A stretch of 18,291 nucleotides of DNA from Gammaproteobacteria bacterium (GTDB lineage Bacteria; Pseudomonadota; Gammaproteobacteria; Chromatiales; Chromatiaceae), in the NCBI GenBank assembly GCA_019136395.1, contig JAGVUH010000571.1, forward strand, positions 1 through 18,291. The letters run 5' to 3'. The position numbers and the translations under genes were made by a program. Shown here piece after piece: positions 1 through 6,667 of this stretch (position 1 is the stretch's first letter; every line of letters starts with the position of its first letter). The notes below the pieces were generated by a model that did no database searches, was not told the DNA's origin, and was given only the letters and a program-made list of their open reading frames with translations.

Positions 1-56
1 GAATCTTGCACCGGGCGACCTCATTTGGCTTCGTACGAAGCGTTATTAGCGTAACA

Positions 57-73
57 CCAATTATATCAATTGG
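57..73. repeat. Small inverted repeat upstream of first gene
   Basis: Arms CCAATT (57-62) and AATTGG (68-73) face each other across ATATC; one more A-T pair extends the stem outward. A separate 12-bp palindrome, CTTCGTACGAAG, lies shortly before it at about 29-40. They could be operators or chance structures; no function can be assigned from sequence. Confidence 0.3.
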
Positions 74-167
74 TTGAACGAGTTTCGCCCCTTTTCTTGA
101 ATAATCCGGGTTAGACATTTGCCTTCCGGCGGGCGAGACCGTCCAAGCCGAGGTAATCTACCAGTTC

Positions 168-638
168 ATGCCTGCTCAGTTGGTGCCCGGCGCCGACCAG
201 GCCTTGGTGGTGGTCAGGGTGGACGCCAGCAGTCACATAGAATGGAAGGTTGGGGAGGTGGACGTACCGACGTCAAACCTGTCGCCTGAGCCCCTACCGT
301 TTGTCAACCTTGAACCCGCCCTGCGCCTAGTGAGCAGTGGCATCTGGGAAGATGATCATCCTGGATTTGGGGTTAGGTACCTGTTGTACAATCCCACGCG
401 CTACACCATTCCCGAGGTTAGCTTGAGCGCGATCGTCAAAGACGCAGATGGGGATGAAATGGTAAATATCGGATCAATGGCGCATGAGGTCGCCGCCGGG
501 GCACTGGTCATCCTGGGCAGCAACAGTGGAGCCGAGTTGTACGAGGAAGCCATGCGCGGCGCCAAGGTTGATTTGACGCTGCGCTGCTTCAGGCCCGTGG
601 CCAGCGGACTGGGGTACGGCATCGTGACACTCCATTAA
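168..638 (+). CDS. Hypothetical protein, 156 aa, possibly N-terminally truncated
   Basis: I do not recognise this protein. It has the alternating hydrophobic pattern of a beta-rich fold; the middle (around residues 65-110, with YLLYNPTRYTIPEV and DADGDEM) resembles small immunoglobulin-like domains of extracytoplasmic proteins, but that is only an impression. There is no signal peptide at the chosen start and no good ribosome-binding site (a GAGG lies 14 nt upstream). The frame stays open upstream to a TAA at 102-104 and the extra codons (GETVQAEVIYQF) read like protein, so the ATG may be internal to a gene that lost its 5' end or carries an indel. It converges on the WYL regulator gene, 35 nt away. 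Confidence 0.5.
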   Translation: MPAQLVPGADQALVVVRVDASSHIEWKVGEVDVPTSNLSPEPLPFVNLEPALRLVSSGIWEDDHPGFGVRYLLYNPTRYTIPEVSLSAIVKDADGDEMVNIGSMAHEVAAGALVILGSNSGAELYEEAMRGAKVDLTLRCFRPVASGLGYGIVTLH

Positions 639-673
639 GGGCGTGCCGGGGTCAAAACCAGTGCCGGCCCCCA

Positions 674-1678
674 TTAGCTTGGCGTCGGCCCCTCGTACCG
701 GGCAGCTGCCTGGCGCAATTCCTCGCGCAGCTCCTCCCGCAGCCGCGCCGGCGCCACCACCATCGCCTGGGCACCGAGGGACAGCAACCAGTTGCGCAGT
801 TGCTGGGTGTCGGCGACCTTGACCCGCACCTCCGTCCATTCAGCGTCCCGGGGCTGGAGCTTCTGGCCCTTGGCGATGGGGGTCTCCTCCAGATAGGCTG
901 CCAGAGTCCCCCGCACCCACAGCACCAGCTTGAGGGCCTCGTCCCCGCGGCGGATGCCGAACTCCCGGGCAATGAAGGCGTCGATGTCGAAGCCCGTGGG
1001 GCGCTGGACCGGCACATCGAGCAGGCGGGCGGCGTCGATGCGGTGGATGGCGAGAAAGCGCGGGTCCGGGTAATCGCGCAGGGTGCACACCAGGTACACC
1101 ACCTGTTCCATCACCACCAGCCCCAGGGGATGCACCGGGTAGGTCTTGGCCTCCCCGCCGGTGGTCAGCGCCCGGTAGGTCACCTCTACCTGGCGGTCCA
1201 GCAGCAGGCCCTCGTAGAGGCTGGCCTGAATCGCTGGGTCGATGGCCGGGGGCAGCTTGGTCAGGGTGCGGGAGACCACCCGCACCTTCTGCCGCCACTG
1301 GGTCACCCGTGAGGTCCCGGCCGCGACCACCCCGCGGGCGGCCTCGAACCAGGGCGCCAGGTCGGCCAGGGTCGCCGGCGGCAGCAGGGTGCGCAGGTGT
1401 TGCTCGACCAGGTGGAAGGTCAGGGCGGCATGGGGGTCCATGCTCGGCAGATCGAGCTGGCGGGCGCCCTGGCACCAGCACCAGCCCTGGGGCTTGCCCG
1501 CCGAGGCCTCCAGGGGAAAGACCGCCGCCAGGGCGTTGAGATCGCGCTGGACGGTGCGCAGGGTCACCGCGATGCCCATGGCGTCGAGTTTGTCCTTGAG
1601 GCGGGCGGGCTCCAGCCGCCGTGGATGGCGAGGCAATAGGCGCAACAGGGTCCATTGGCGCAGCAGGGTGTCGATCAT
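674..1678 (-). CDS. WYL-domain transcriptional regulator, 334 aa
   Basis: A cytoplasmic regulator with an N-terminal winged helix-turn-helix (about residues 1-65, including VTLRTVQRDLNAL), a central WYL domain (about 140-235, with VVYLVCTLRDY and the conserved HRIDAARLLD), and a C-terminal WCX-like extension ending in REELREELRQAAARY. WYL proteins bind small ligands or nucleic acid and often control defence or DNA-damage genes. I chose the ATG at 1678 because GGGAG (1685-1689) sits 6 nt upstream and the protein then begins directly with the helix-turn-helix; the frame is open for another 62 codons, but that stretch is Pro/Arg-rich and unlike the family. It lies downstream of the 141-aa gene at 1794-2219 on the same strand. 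Target genes cannot be inferred. Confidence 0.85.
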   Translation of the reverse strand: MIDTLLRQWTLLRLLPRHPRRLEPARLKDKLDAMGIAVTLRTVQRDLNALAAVFPLEASAGKPQGWCWCQGARQLDLPSMDPHAALTFHLVEQHLRTLLPPATLADLAPWFEAARGVVAAGTSRVTQWRQKVRVVSRTLTKLPPAIDPAIQASLYEGLLLDRQVEVTYRALTTGGEAKTYPVHPLGLVVMEQVVYLVCTLRDYPDPRFLAIHRIDAARLLDVPVQRPTGFDIDAFIAREFGIRRGDEALKLVLWVRGTLAAYLEETPIAKGQKLQPRDAEWTEVRVKVADTQQLRNWLLSLGAQAMVVAPARLREELREELRQAAARYEGPTPS

Positions 1679-1793
1679 GGGCGGCTCCCGGGTAGGCGGC
1701 AGGGTGAGCGGGACGGGTGACGAGGGATCATAGCAAAGGACCCGGCTGGTCCTGGGGTGCGCCCCGGTGACCAGCCCCGGCCGGGCGCACGCC

Positions 1794-2219
1794 TCACGGG
1801 GAGGGGTGGAGGGGGCGGCCCCGGGTGCGGACCGGGACCCCGGGCGCGCCGGCCGGGATGCCAAAGCCCTTGGCCGTCAGCAGGGCGGCGATGCGTCGGT
1901 TCTCGGCTTGCCAGGCTCGAGATTCGCAAGGGGTCTCCGCCGGGTCGTCCCGGTCCGGGTCCGGCCACTGGAGGGCGGGCAGGCACTCCCGCCCGCCGTT
2001 GGCGCGCAGCCGGCGGTGCTCGTCGCCACTGACGGGGTGGTGGGCGTAGTAGTCGAGGTAGTCACCTTGCTCATCGGCGTCGAACAGGTACCAGATGCAC
2101 CAGCCGGACTGGCTGAGCTGGCCCCGGCGGCGCTGGGCGAGGTCCGCCGGTGGGAGTTGGATGCCCCAATGGACGAAGCGTTGATTGAAATGGGCGGCGA
2201 TTCTGGACAGGTACGGCAT
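1794..2219 (-). CDS. Conserved hypothetical protein, 141 aa
   Basis: No function is known to me. A compact aromatic and acidic core (GWCIWYLFDADEQGDYLDYYAHH, followed by DEH) is reminiscent of small hypothetical proteins in gammaproteobacteria. The C-terminal third is Pro/Arg/Gly-rich and poorly structured. I place the start at the ATG at 2219, since GGAA lies 6-9 nt upstream and MPYLSRIAAHFNQRF reads like a natural N-terminus. An upstream in-frame ATG at 2255 has no ribosome-binding site. The WYL regulator follows on the same strand after 115 nt, so the two may be co-transcribed. Confidence 0.6.
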   Translation of the reverse strand: MPYLSRIAAHFNQRFVHWGIQLPPADLAQRRRGQLSQSGWCIWYLFDADEQGDYLDYYAHHPVSGDEHRRLRANGGRECLPALQWPDPDRDDPAETPCESRAWQAENRRIAALLTAKGFGIPAGAPGVPVRTRGRPLHPSP

Positions 2220-2597
2220 GGTCGTTCCGGAAGGTCGGGTGACGGAAGGGACCATGGTGGCGGAGGGATGCGACAGGATGGGACGTGAGAACCGCTTCCT
2301 TCACCACGGGCTGCCGGGTGATGAGGTAGGTGACCGTTGGGGCCAAGACTGGCTGCGCCGATAACGTGCGATGGGAATGACCCCCGCGGGGACAATTCGG
2401 TCGGTAGCCACCGCGTGCACAGCCACATGGAGAAGGTGGAACCAGCTATAGGTAAGCGAACGATGCGACGAGCGGCCAGTCGCTTTACACCAATGCCATT
2501 TATCCGAACCCAATAGCCTGGAGAATTACTATTAACTGAGCGAAAACAAGTGGTTGCCGTATAATTAAATCATCACCCCTTGCCAGGGAGAGCAACC
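2220..2597. other. Intergenic region between divergent genes
   Basis: About 380 bp without a convincing gene. A 70-codon minus-strand frame (2301-2513) has no ribosome-binding site and no recognisable motif. The right end turns AT-rich and holds a perfect -10 hexamer TATAAT at 2560-2565 facing the DUF488-like gene, with no clear -35 box. The short inverted repeat CCCT-TGCC-AGGG (2577-2588) overlaps the first bases of that gene's Shine-Dalgarno sequence and could partly mask it in mRNA. Confidence 0.45.
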
Positions 2598-3014
2598 ATG
2601 AAAACCGCCAGTTTCTTCACCTACACCGGACCCGGCCGGATCTCCATCGCCCGCTATGCCCCCCGCGGTACCCCCGCGGGCTTCCGCCAATACCGCGCGT
2701 TGGCCCCGGATGCCGATATGCTCAAAATGAGTCAGGCGCTCTATTTGCCCCGTTACGCCGCCATCCTCAATGCCCTCGATCCCCAGCAGGTCTGGGACGA
2801 TCTGCACCGCCTGGCCGGGGATCAGGAGCCCGTCCTTCTCTGCTGGGAGCGCCCGCCCTTCACCCCGACCAACTGGTGCCACCGCCGCCTGGTGGCCGAC
2901 TGGTTCCAAGACCGCCTGGGCGTCGCGGTCCCCGAGTTAGGGACCGCCCCAAGCCAATCCCCGGTTCCCACCCTAACTCAAGCCCCGACCCACGTCCAAG
3001 CCGAGCTGTTTTAG
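2598..3014 (+). CDS. DUF488-like protein, 138 aa
   Basis: The family signature is clear: VLLCWE (residues 79-84) followed by CHRRLVADW (94-102), matching the LLC-E...CHR-x-x-x-A pattern of DUF488 proteins. The N-terminus (FFTYTGPGRISIARYAP) also fits. DUF488 proteins are of uncertain biochemical function and often occur on mobile elements. The ATG at 2598 is chosen over one 18 nt upstream because GGGAGAGCAACC precedes it, almost the same leader that precedes the genes from 4783 onward; this suggests one common element. The C-terminal 30 residues are Pro/Thr-rich. The TAG stop (3012-3014) interlocks with the TAA stop of the opposing phage-like gene (3011-3013), so the two genes are tail-to-tail with no spacer. 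Confidence 0.75.
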   Translation: MKTASFFTYTGPGRISIARYAPRGTPAGFRQYRALAPDADMLKMSQALYLPRYAAILNALDPQQVWDDLHRLAGDQEPVLLCWERPPFTPTNWCHRRLVADWFQDRLGVAVPELGTAPSQSPVPTLTQAPTHVQAELF

Positions 3015-3589
3015 CCCAGGGCCTTCTTGATGGCGGTATGGATGTCCCGCAGCACGCGGGACTGGATCACCTTCTCCCCGGTTTCGTAGAACGTCCAGCG
3101 CTTCTGGCGCGGGGCATCCGGGTCCTTGTAGATCAGGGCGCGGACCTGGGTGCGGTCAATGCGCTGCCACACCGCCAGGGTCCCCTTGATCGTGGCGACA
3201 AAGGACTTCTTCCGGTGCCGCGCCAGGTACTTCATGCCCTTGCGCTTGGCGACGATGTTGCCGTACTGGTTGAGCTTCTCGTTGGCCAGCACCGGGACCA
3301 GGGTGTTGTTCACGTCGCCCCCCAGGATCGGCCGGGTGAGATACTTGCTCGCAATGGGCTTGATCCCCAGGGTCACCTCCAGTTTGCTGGCCGTGGCAGG
3401 CTGAAGCCAGAGGCTGTCCAGCGTGAAGGGGGTAGGACGGTCGATCTGATCCTCCATGGCCTTGATCTCATGCTGCTCCACCGCCCGCATGGTGCGGGTC
3501 ATGCCCGCAGCGACCGCCGGCTTCAGATTCACCTCCAGTCTGCGCAGCACATCGAAGACTTCGCTGGCGTCGATCTCGATGTGGATCAT
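3011..3589 (-). CDS. Putative phage tail-associated structural protein, 192 aa
   Basis: The layout matches a family of phage and prophage structural proteins sometimes annotated as minor tail Z-like: an N-terminal amphipathic region with a conserved RTMRAVEQHEIKAMED helix, the hallmark RPTPFTLDSLWLQPA (about residues 52-66), a beta segment, then SKYLTRPILGGDV and a basic loop (KRKGMKYLARHRKK). Such proteins act in tail completion or head-tail joining. The ATG at 3589 overlaps the TGA of the upstream VRR-NUC gene by four bases, indicating translational coupling. No capsid, portal, terminase or other tail gene is present nearby, so this is either an isolated remnant or a cargo pair. The assignment comes from pattern memory, not from a search. 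Confidence 0.55.
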   Translation of the reverse strand: MIHIEIDASEVFDVLRRLEVNLKPAVAAGMTRTMRAVEQHEIKAMEDQIDRPTPFTLDSLWLQPATASKLEVTLGIKPIASKYLTRPILGGDVNNTLVPVLANEKLNQYGNIVAKRKGMKYLARHRKKSFVATIKGTLAVWQRIDRTQVRALIYKDPDAPRQKRWTFYETGEKVIQSRVLRDIHTAIKKALG

Positions 3590-3975
3590 GACGCGCCCCG
3601 GGCCTGACAGAACCGGTCGAGGTCGCGGATCACATCCCCCACCGACCGGGCGACGATCGCCAGGCCCTGGCCGTCCGCGATGGCGTCCAGAAAGGCGCGT
3701 TGCGCGGGGCGCACCCGGCCATCGGGGCGCTTGCACTCGATCCCTAGCAGACAGCCACCCTTGAGCATGCCGAGGATATCCGGGGTCCCCGTGGGCGCCC
3801 AGCGCACGAAGTAGCGTTTGCGCCGCCCCTGCTTATCCACGTACTCGGACGGACTGGCGCCGACGTTGAAGCGTGCTGCCCATTGCACCCGCTGATCCCA
3901 CTGGAGGTAGTCCAGGATCGCGGCCTGGATGTCCTTTTCCTTGAGCATCGGCGGCGAGAGGTTGAAGGCTGCCAC
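3586..3975 (-). CDS. VRR-NUC domain nuclease, 129 aa
   Basis: This is a small PD-(D/E)XK-fold nuclease of the VRR-NUC family, common in phages. The catalytic signature is visible: GTPDIL (Asp66), then GIECKRPDGR (Glu80, Lys82), then PAQRAFLDAI and AIVARSVGDV. The N-terminal MLKEKDIQAAILDYL helix is typical. The start is uncertain. A GTG at 3975 and an ATG at 3948 are both possible and neither has a good ribosome-binding site. The best Shine-Dalgarno nearby (AGGAGG at 4031-4036, before an ATG at 4025) opens a different frame, so the 5' end may hold an indel or a short overlapping leader ORF. A TATAAT on this strand at 4009-4014 could be a -10 box. Confidence 0.75.
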   Translation of the reverse strand: MAAFNLSPPMLKEKDIQAAILDYLQWDQRVQWAARFNVGASPSEYVDKQGRRKRYFVRWAPTGTPDILGMLKGGCLLGIECKRPDGRVRPAQRAFLDAIADGQGLAIVARSVGDVIRDLDRFCQARGAS

Positions 3976-4368
3976 GGACTTGGCCCTATGGAAGGCGAAT
4001 GGATCTGGATTATAGCCAGGGCCATTTCGGCCTCCTGAACAATTAGTCCCCGGACAAACAGCGCCCGCCGAACAGCCCCGTACACCCGGTTATCCCCCCC
4101 CAGCGTACCCGACAATCCCCTTGAAACAGAAACGAAATGAAGAAGCTACGCCTAGGGCCAGGCCGGGCGGCCGGCAACCTCCCGGCGCAGAGGTGCCCGG
4201 AAGGACCCCAAAATCATAGGCATAGCGCATAGCTCAATCCAATCAACCGCTTAGACGTGTTGTGAGCGGCAAGCGGCGCGCTGAGCCGGACGCCGTAAGG
4301 AGCCAGGCGAGCCGCTGGGAGCCGCGAAGACCAGCGTCCCGCTCGCGACGCCTGCCCTCGCCATCCAG
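3976..4368. other. Non-coding stretch upstream of the repeat region
   Basis: Apart from the possible 5' extension of the VRR-NUC gene, I see no supported gene here. Frames crossing this stretch and 4251-4640 on the minus strand have no ribosome-binding site or recognisable motif, and their composition looks like shadow coding. The sequence becomes rich in GAGCCG/GCGAGC words from about 4260 on. Confidence 0.4.
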
Positions 4369-4513
4369 GGCGAGGTGACGGGCGCCGAGCCGAGGTGAGG
4401 AGCCGTGAGATGAGCGGCGAAGAGCCGTGCGGAGGTGAGGCGCAGCGCCAAGCTCTCGGCTCCTGACCGGGTCATCCTGGGCATCCAGGACCAGGTGCCG
4501 TGCCGAGGTGAGG
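4369..4513 (+). repeat. Iteron-like direct repeats, core GCCGAGGTGAGG
   Basis: Copies of a 12-bp word occur at 4369-4380 (GGCGAGGTGACG), 4389-4400 (exact), 4429-4440 (GCGGAGGTGAGG) and 4502-4513 (exact). The first three are spaced 20 and 40 bp apart, i.e. multiples of 20, and GAGCCGTG fillers occupy the intermediate phase. Such direct repeats suit binding sites for a replication initiator, a partition protein (ParB is encoded at 7342-8205) or another element-encoded regulator. No replication initiator gene is visible in the window. Confidence 0.45.
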
Positions 4514-4527
4514 CGCTGGGCGCCGCC

Positions 4528-4632
4528 CCGCCCCGCCAGGCCGTTCCCGCCCTATCCAATCCAATCCTATCGGTCCGCCCCGCCAGCGCGTCCTGGCCCG
4601 TCCTGGGAGGTCCTGGCCCTATGCTGGCGCTC
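4528..4632 (+). repeat. Upstream spacer repeat, copy A
   Basis: This begins CCGCCCCGCCAGG and continues with CCTATCC, CCTATCGGTCCG and several GTCCTGG words. It aligns base for base over long stretches with copies at 5131-5236 and 6668-6770. All three copies start 255 to 258 bp before the ATG of the gene they precede, so spacer and promoter-leader form one conserved module. Confidence 0.65.
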
Positions 4633-4634
4633 TT

Positions 4635-4680
4635 CTCCACTTTGGTTCGACGCGCCTGGATAGGCGGTTGAAAAGTGGAG
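4635..4680. repeat. Long imperfect stem-loop
   Basis: Outer arms CTCCACTTT (4635-4643) and AAAGTGGAG (4672-4680) are perfect complements. Inside, TCGAC pairs with GTTGA (one G-T wobble), and CGCCT (4653-4657) pairs with AGGCG (4662-4666) around a GGAT loop. In total about 19 pairs form, with two small bulges on one side. It is not followed by a T tract that would make it a plain terminator for plus-strand genes (TCTTTTT starts right after it, but no gene lies upstream on that strand). It sits just before the first promoter-leader and could act as a cruciform or as a single-strand DNA hairpin. Confidence 0.55.
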
Positions 4681-4690
4681 TCTTTTTAAG

Positions 4691-4782
4691 CAGAAACCCT
4701 TGCGCAAGCCAGGCCCGCGGGTATCCTTTAAGTAGGGGAAGCGCTTAACCCTTTGAATAAGCGCGAGTTCCGGAGAGCCGCG
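4691..4782 (+). promoter_or_regulatory. Conserved promoter-leader, copy i
   Basis: Copy i has -35 TTGCGC (4700-4705), a 16-nt spacer and -10 TATCCT (4722-4727), then AAGTAGGGG. The leader hairpin has stem GCGCTT (4741-4746) / AAGCGC (4759-4764) and a 12-nt loop AACCCTTTGAAT. CGGAGAGCCGCG leads to the ATG at 4783. Its stem differs from the other three copies by a compensatory change (T-A where they have C-G), which supports a real RNA hairpin. The conserved AGGG before the stem could pair with CCCT in the loop as a pseudoknot; that is inference. Confidence 0.7.
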
Positions 4783-5034
4783 ATGAACATGCCCTATTGC
4801 CGATTTCAAAATACCTTGCGCGACCTTGGCGATTGTTTCGCGAATCTCGCTACCTTGAACCCCGAGGACCAGAGCTTTAATGAGTGCGAGGAGCGCGAGT
4901 GCCGCCGGGAACTCATCCTGACCTGCGCCCGGATTCTGCAGGAGATCGGGGTCGGTGACCCGTTCGACGAGTTCGAGGTCCTGGCGTGCGTCGAGAAGCT
5001 GGACGAGATGTTCGAGCCAGAAGCCGAAGAGTAA
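4783..5034 (+). CDS. Small acidic YCRF-type hypothetical protein, 83 aa
   Basis: The N-terminus PYCRFQNTLRDLGDC followed by an acidic helical protein with EERECRRELILTCARIL matches a small family (YCRFxNTxxDLxxC) that I know only as a hypothetical protein of phages, plasmids and integrative elements. No enzymatic motif is visible. There are five cysteines and a strongly acidic C-terminus (EKLDEMFEPEAEE). The ATG at 4783 lies directly behind the CGGAGAGCCGCG leader; an ATG 30 nt upstream lies inside the leader hairpin. The gene is a single-gene transcription unit between promoter-leader copy i and the terminator at 5055-5077. By context it may act in establishment of the mobile element, but no function is known. 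Confidence 0.75.
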   Translation: MNMPYCRFQNTLRDLGDCFANLATLNPEDQSFNECEERECRRELILTCARILQEIGVGDPFDEFEVLACVEKLDEMFEPEAEE

Positions 5035-5054
5035 CCGATTCCAGGTAATCAAAA

Positions 5055-5077
5055 GGGGCCGCGAGGCCCCTTTTTTT
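5055..5077 (+). terminator. Intrinsic terminator of unit i
   Basis: Stem GGGGCC (5055-5060), loop GCGA, stem GGCCCC (5065-5070), then seven T. It lies 20 nt after the stop codon of the YCRF-type gene. The same stem-loop recurs after the radC-like and ardA genes. Confidence 0.9.
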
Positions 5078-5130
5078 ATGGGAGTCGCCGCCCTTTCATC
5101 CTGCCCAGCGCAGCCCCAGGCAAGCCGCCC

Positions 5131-5236
5131 CCGCCCCGCCAAGACGTTCCTGGCCTTCGCCATCTAACCCTATCGCTCCGACGCCCCCGCGCGTCCAGGC
5201 CCGTCCTGGCGCGTCCTAGACCCATGCCTGACCGTC
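5131..5236 (+). repeat. Upstream spacer repeat, copy B
   Basis: Homologous to 4528-4632 and 6668-6770. It starts with CCGCCCCGCC and shares CGTTCC, CCTATCGCTCCG, GCGCGTCC and GGCCCGTCCTGG. It lies 256 bp before the ATG of the RadC-family gene. No gene is supported inside it. Confidence 0.65.
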
Positions 5237-5294
5237 GTCCTCACTTCTCCGGGCGTGCTCATCTAAGCGCTTGATCGCGTTGAACTATTTTGCG

Positions 5295-5386
5295 CAGAAA
5301 CCCTTGCCAAAGCGAGGTTGGCGGGTATCCTCAAAGTAGGGGAACCGCCTAACCCTCTGAGAAGGCGAGAGTTTCGGAGAGCAGCC
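5295..5386 (+). promoter_or_regulatory. Conserved promoter-leader, copy ii
   Basis: Copy ii has -35 TTGCCA (5304-5309), the copy closest to the sigma70 consensus, a 16-nt spacer, and -10 TATCCT (5326-5331). The hairpin has stem CGCCT (5346-5350) / AGGCG (5363-5367) and a 12-nt loop AACCCTCTGAGA. TTTCGGAGAGCAGCC precedes the ATG. It shares GCAGAAACCC just upstream of the -35 with copy i, so i and ii form one subtype and iii and iv another. Confidence 0.7.
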
Positions 5387-5887
5387 ATGAAGAAGAGCGC
5401 CATTTCCACCGCGAAGTTGATGGTCCTGGACGAGTGCGGCGAGTACAGGGCCGCGACTCCGAAGGAGATCCTGGCGGCCGCCAAGAGCGCGATCGGTTAC
5501 ATCTACGGTCGCGGGAGCGTCTTCACTTCTCCGCAGGCGGTGCGCGAGTACCTGTCCGTGAAGATGGCAGGACGTGAAAGCGAGTGCTTCGCTGTCATGT
5601 TCTTGGATAACCGTAACACTTTGATCGAGTTTCGCGAGATGTTTCACGGGACCGTGGACCAGGCGGCCGTGTATCCGCGTGAGGTGGTCAAGGCTGCCCT
5701 TGAGGTCAACGCGGCGGCGGTCATCTTGGCCCACAATCATCCGTCGGGCGAGACTGACCCAAGCCAGGCGGACCTGCGAATCACGGCGCGCCTGAAGGAC
5801 GCGCTGAGCCTGATGGAAATCCGCGTCCTGGATCACCTAATCGTGGGTCGGGACGTGACCAGTTTCGCTGAGCGCGGGCTGCTGTGA
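5387..5887 (+). CDS. RadC-family JAB/MPN-domain protein, 166 aa
   Basis: The JAMM metal-binding motif is intact: His116 and His118 in [15 protein letters not shown], with Ser126 and Asp129 at the canonical spacing. Flanking RadC signatures are also present ([41 protein letters not shown]). The N-terminal helix-hairpin-helix of chromosomal RadC is missing, as is usual for short RadC-like proteins (DUF2466/YeeS type) on mobile elements and prophages. Their biochemical role is unsettled; despite the name a repair function is not established. It forms its own transcription unit, between leader copy ii and the terminator at 5920-5943, next to ardA. The ATG at 5387 is set by GGAGAGCAGCC; an in-frame ATG 69 nt upstream falls in the promoter. 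Confidence 0.92.
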   Translation: MKKSAISTAKLMVLDECGEYRAATPKEILAAAKSAIGYIYGRGSVFTSPQAVREYLSVKMAGRESECFAVMFLDNRNTLIEFREMFHGTVDQAAVYPREVVKAALEVNAAAVILAHNHPSGETDPSQADLRITARLKDALSLMEIRVLDHLIVGRDVTSFAERGLL

Positions 5888-5919
5888 GGTGACCCGAGCC
5901 AGACACCGAACCGAGAGCG

Positions 5920-5943
5920 GGGGCCGCGAGGCCCCTTTTTTTT
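5920..5943 (+). terminator. Intrinsic terminator of unit ii
   Basis: Stem GGGGCC (5920-5925), loop GCGA, stem GGCCCC (5930-5935), then eight T. It is identical in stem and loop to the terminator at 5055-5077. Confidence 0.9.
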
Positions 5944-6003
5944 GCCCCTAAAGCCGCCCCTGGGGCTTTTCCCTGTCAAGTGTAAGCCGCTGAAATATCG
6001 CGA

Positions 6004-6095
6004 GATTCCCCTTGCGCAAGCCTGGCCGGGAGGTACACTTTAAGCAGGGGAATCGCCTAACCCTTTGAGAAGGCGCAAGTTTCGGGAGAGCAGCC
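6004..6095 (+). promoter_or_regulatory. Conserved promoter-leader, copy iii
   Basis: Copy iii has -35 TTGCGC (6012-6017), a 16-nt spacer and -10 TACACT (6034-6039). The hairpin has stem CGCCT (6054-6058) / AGGCG (6071-6075) and a 12-nt loop AACCCTTTGAGA. TTTCGGGAGAGCAGCC precedes the ATG. In this copy ATTCCCCT (6005-6012) and AGGGGAAT (6046-6053) are also complementary and would enclose both promoter boxes in single-stranded DNA. The other copies retain only part of this outer stem. The long spacer repeat is absent upstream; only about 60 bp separates this copy from the previous terminator. Confidence 0.7.
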
Positions 6096-6617
6096 ATGAG
6101 CACGACGATTACCTTCTACGAGTTGTCCGCCTATAACGACGGGCGTTTGGTGCCGAAGACGTTTGACCTGGACGACTACGCCGACCAGGAGGACTTTGCC
6201 GCCGCCCGGGCCAAGTGGCTGGAGGAGCTGACCGAGCAGACCGGCCACCTGTGCGAGGAGTGGATCGTGGCGGACTTCGAGGGGGTGCCCCGGGAATACG
6301 TCGGGGAGTGGGACCTGTCCGCGGACTTCTGGACCTGGCGTGAGGCGTTCACTGAGAGCCGCCTCCCGCTGGAGGTGTTCGAGGCCGGGGCCGCCCTGGG
6401 GATCAGCCCCGAGCACATTTCGGAGGCGTATGTCGGGACCTTTGACCGGCCCGCCGACTTTGCCATGGAGCTGGAGGCCGAGAACGGGACATTCGAGAGC
6501 AAGGACGCCACGATCCAGCGCCTGCTCGGCTATGTCGATTGGGATTGGGTCGGGCGCGACCTGACCAGCGGCGGCGGGTACTGCGAGGAAGACCATCATT
6601 ATTTCATCGAGATGTGA
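6096..6617 (+). CDS. ardA: Antirestriction protein ArdA, 173 aa
   Basis: ArdA is an acidic DNA-mimic that binds and inhibits type I restriction-modification enzymes and so protects incoming DNA. The family pattern is visible across the whole length: SAYNDGRL near the N-terminus, WIVADFEGVP (about residues 56-65), EAYVGTFDRPADFAMELEAE in the middle, and LLGYVDWDWVGRDLTSGGGYCEEDHHYFIEM at the end. The length is normal and Asp/Glu dominate the charge, as expected for DNA mimicry. It is a single-gene unit between leader copy iii and the terminator at 6633-6659. ArdA is characteristic of conjugative plasmids, transposons and ICEs, where it is expressed early after entry; this is the strongest evidence that the region is mobile. 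Confidence 0.93.
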   Translation: MSTTITFYELSAYNDGRLVPKTFDLDDYADQEDFAAARAKWLEELTEQTGHLCEEWIVADFEGVPREYVGEWDLSADFWTWREAFTESRLPLEVFEAGAALGISPEHISEAYVGTFDRPADFAMELEAENGTFESKDATIQRLLGYVDWDWVGRDLTSGGGYCEEDHHYFIEM

Positions 6618-6632
6618 CGGCATAACCCGAGG

Positions 6633-6659
6633 GGGGGCCGCGAGGCCCCCTTTTTTTTT
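6633..6659 (+). terminator. Intrinsic terminator of unit iii
   Basis: Stem GGGGGCC (6633-6639), loop GCGA, stem GGCCCCC (6644-6650), then nine T. It has the same core and loop as the two terminators before it, extended by one pair. Confidence 0.9.
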
Positions 6660-6667
6660 GCCCGTCT

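Noticed and set aside
2301..2513. 70-codon minus-strand frame with aromatic-rich start (DKWHWCKATG)
   Set aside because: It could be a transposase remnant at first sight, but there is no catalytic motif, no inverted repeat pair and no ribosome-binding site.
4369..4513. CRISPR array
   Set aside because: The repeats are only 12 bp, unevenly spaced and imperfect, there are no uniform spacers, and no cas gene is present.
4251..4640. 129-codon minus-strand frame across the repeat region
   Set aside because: It runs through the direct repeats and the spacer repeat, is Arg/Ala/Pro-biased, has no ribosome-binding site and resembles no protein family.
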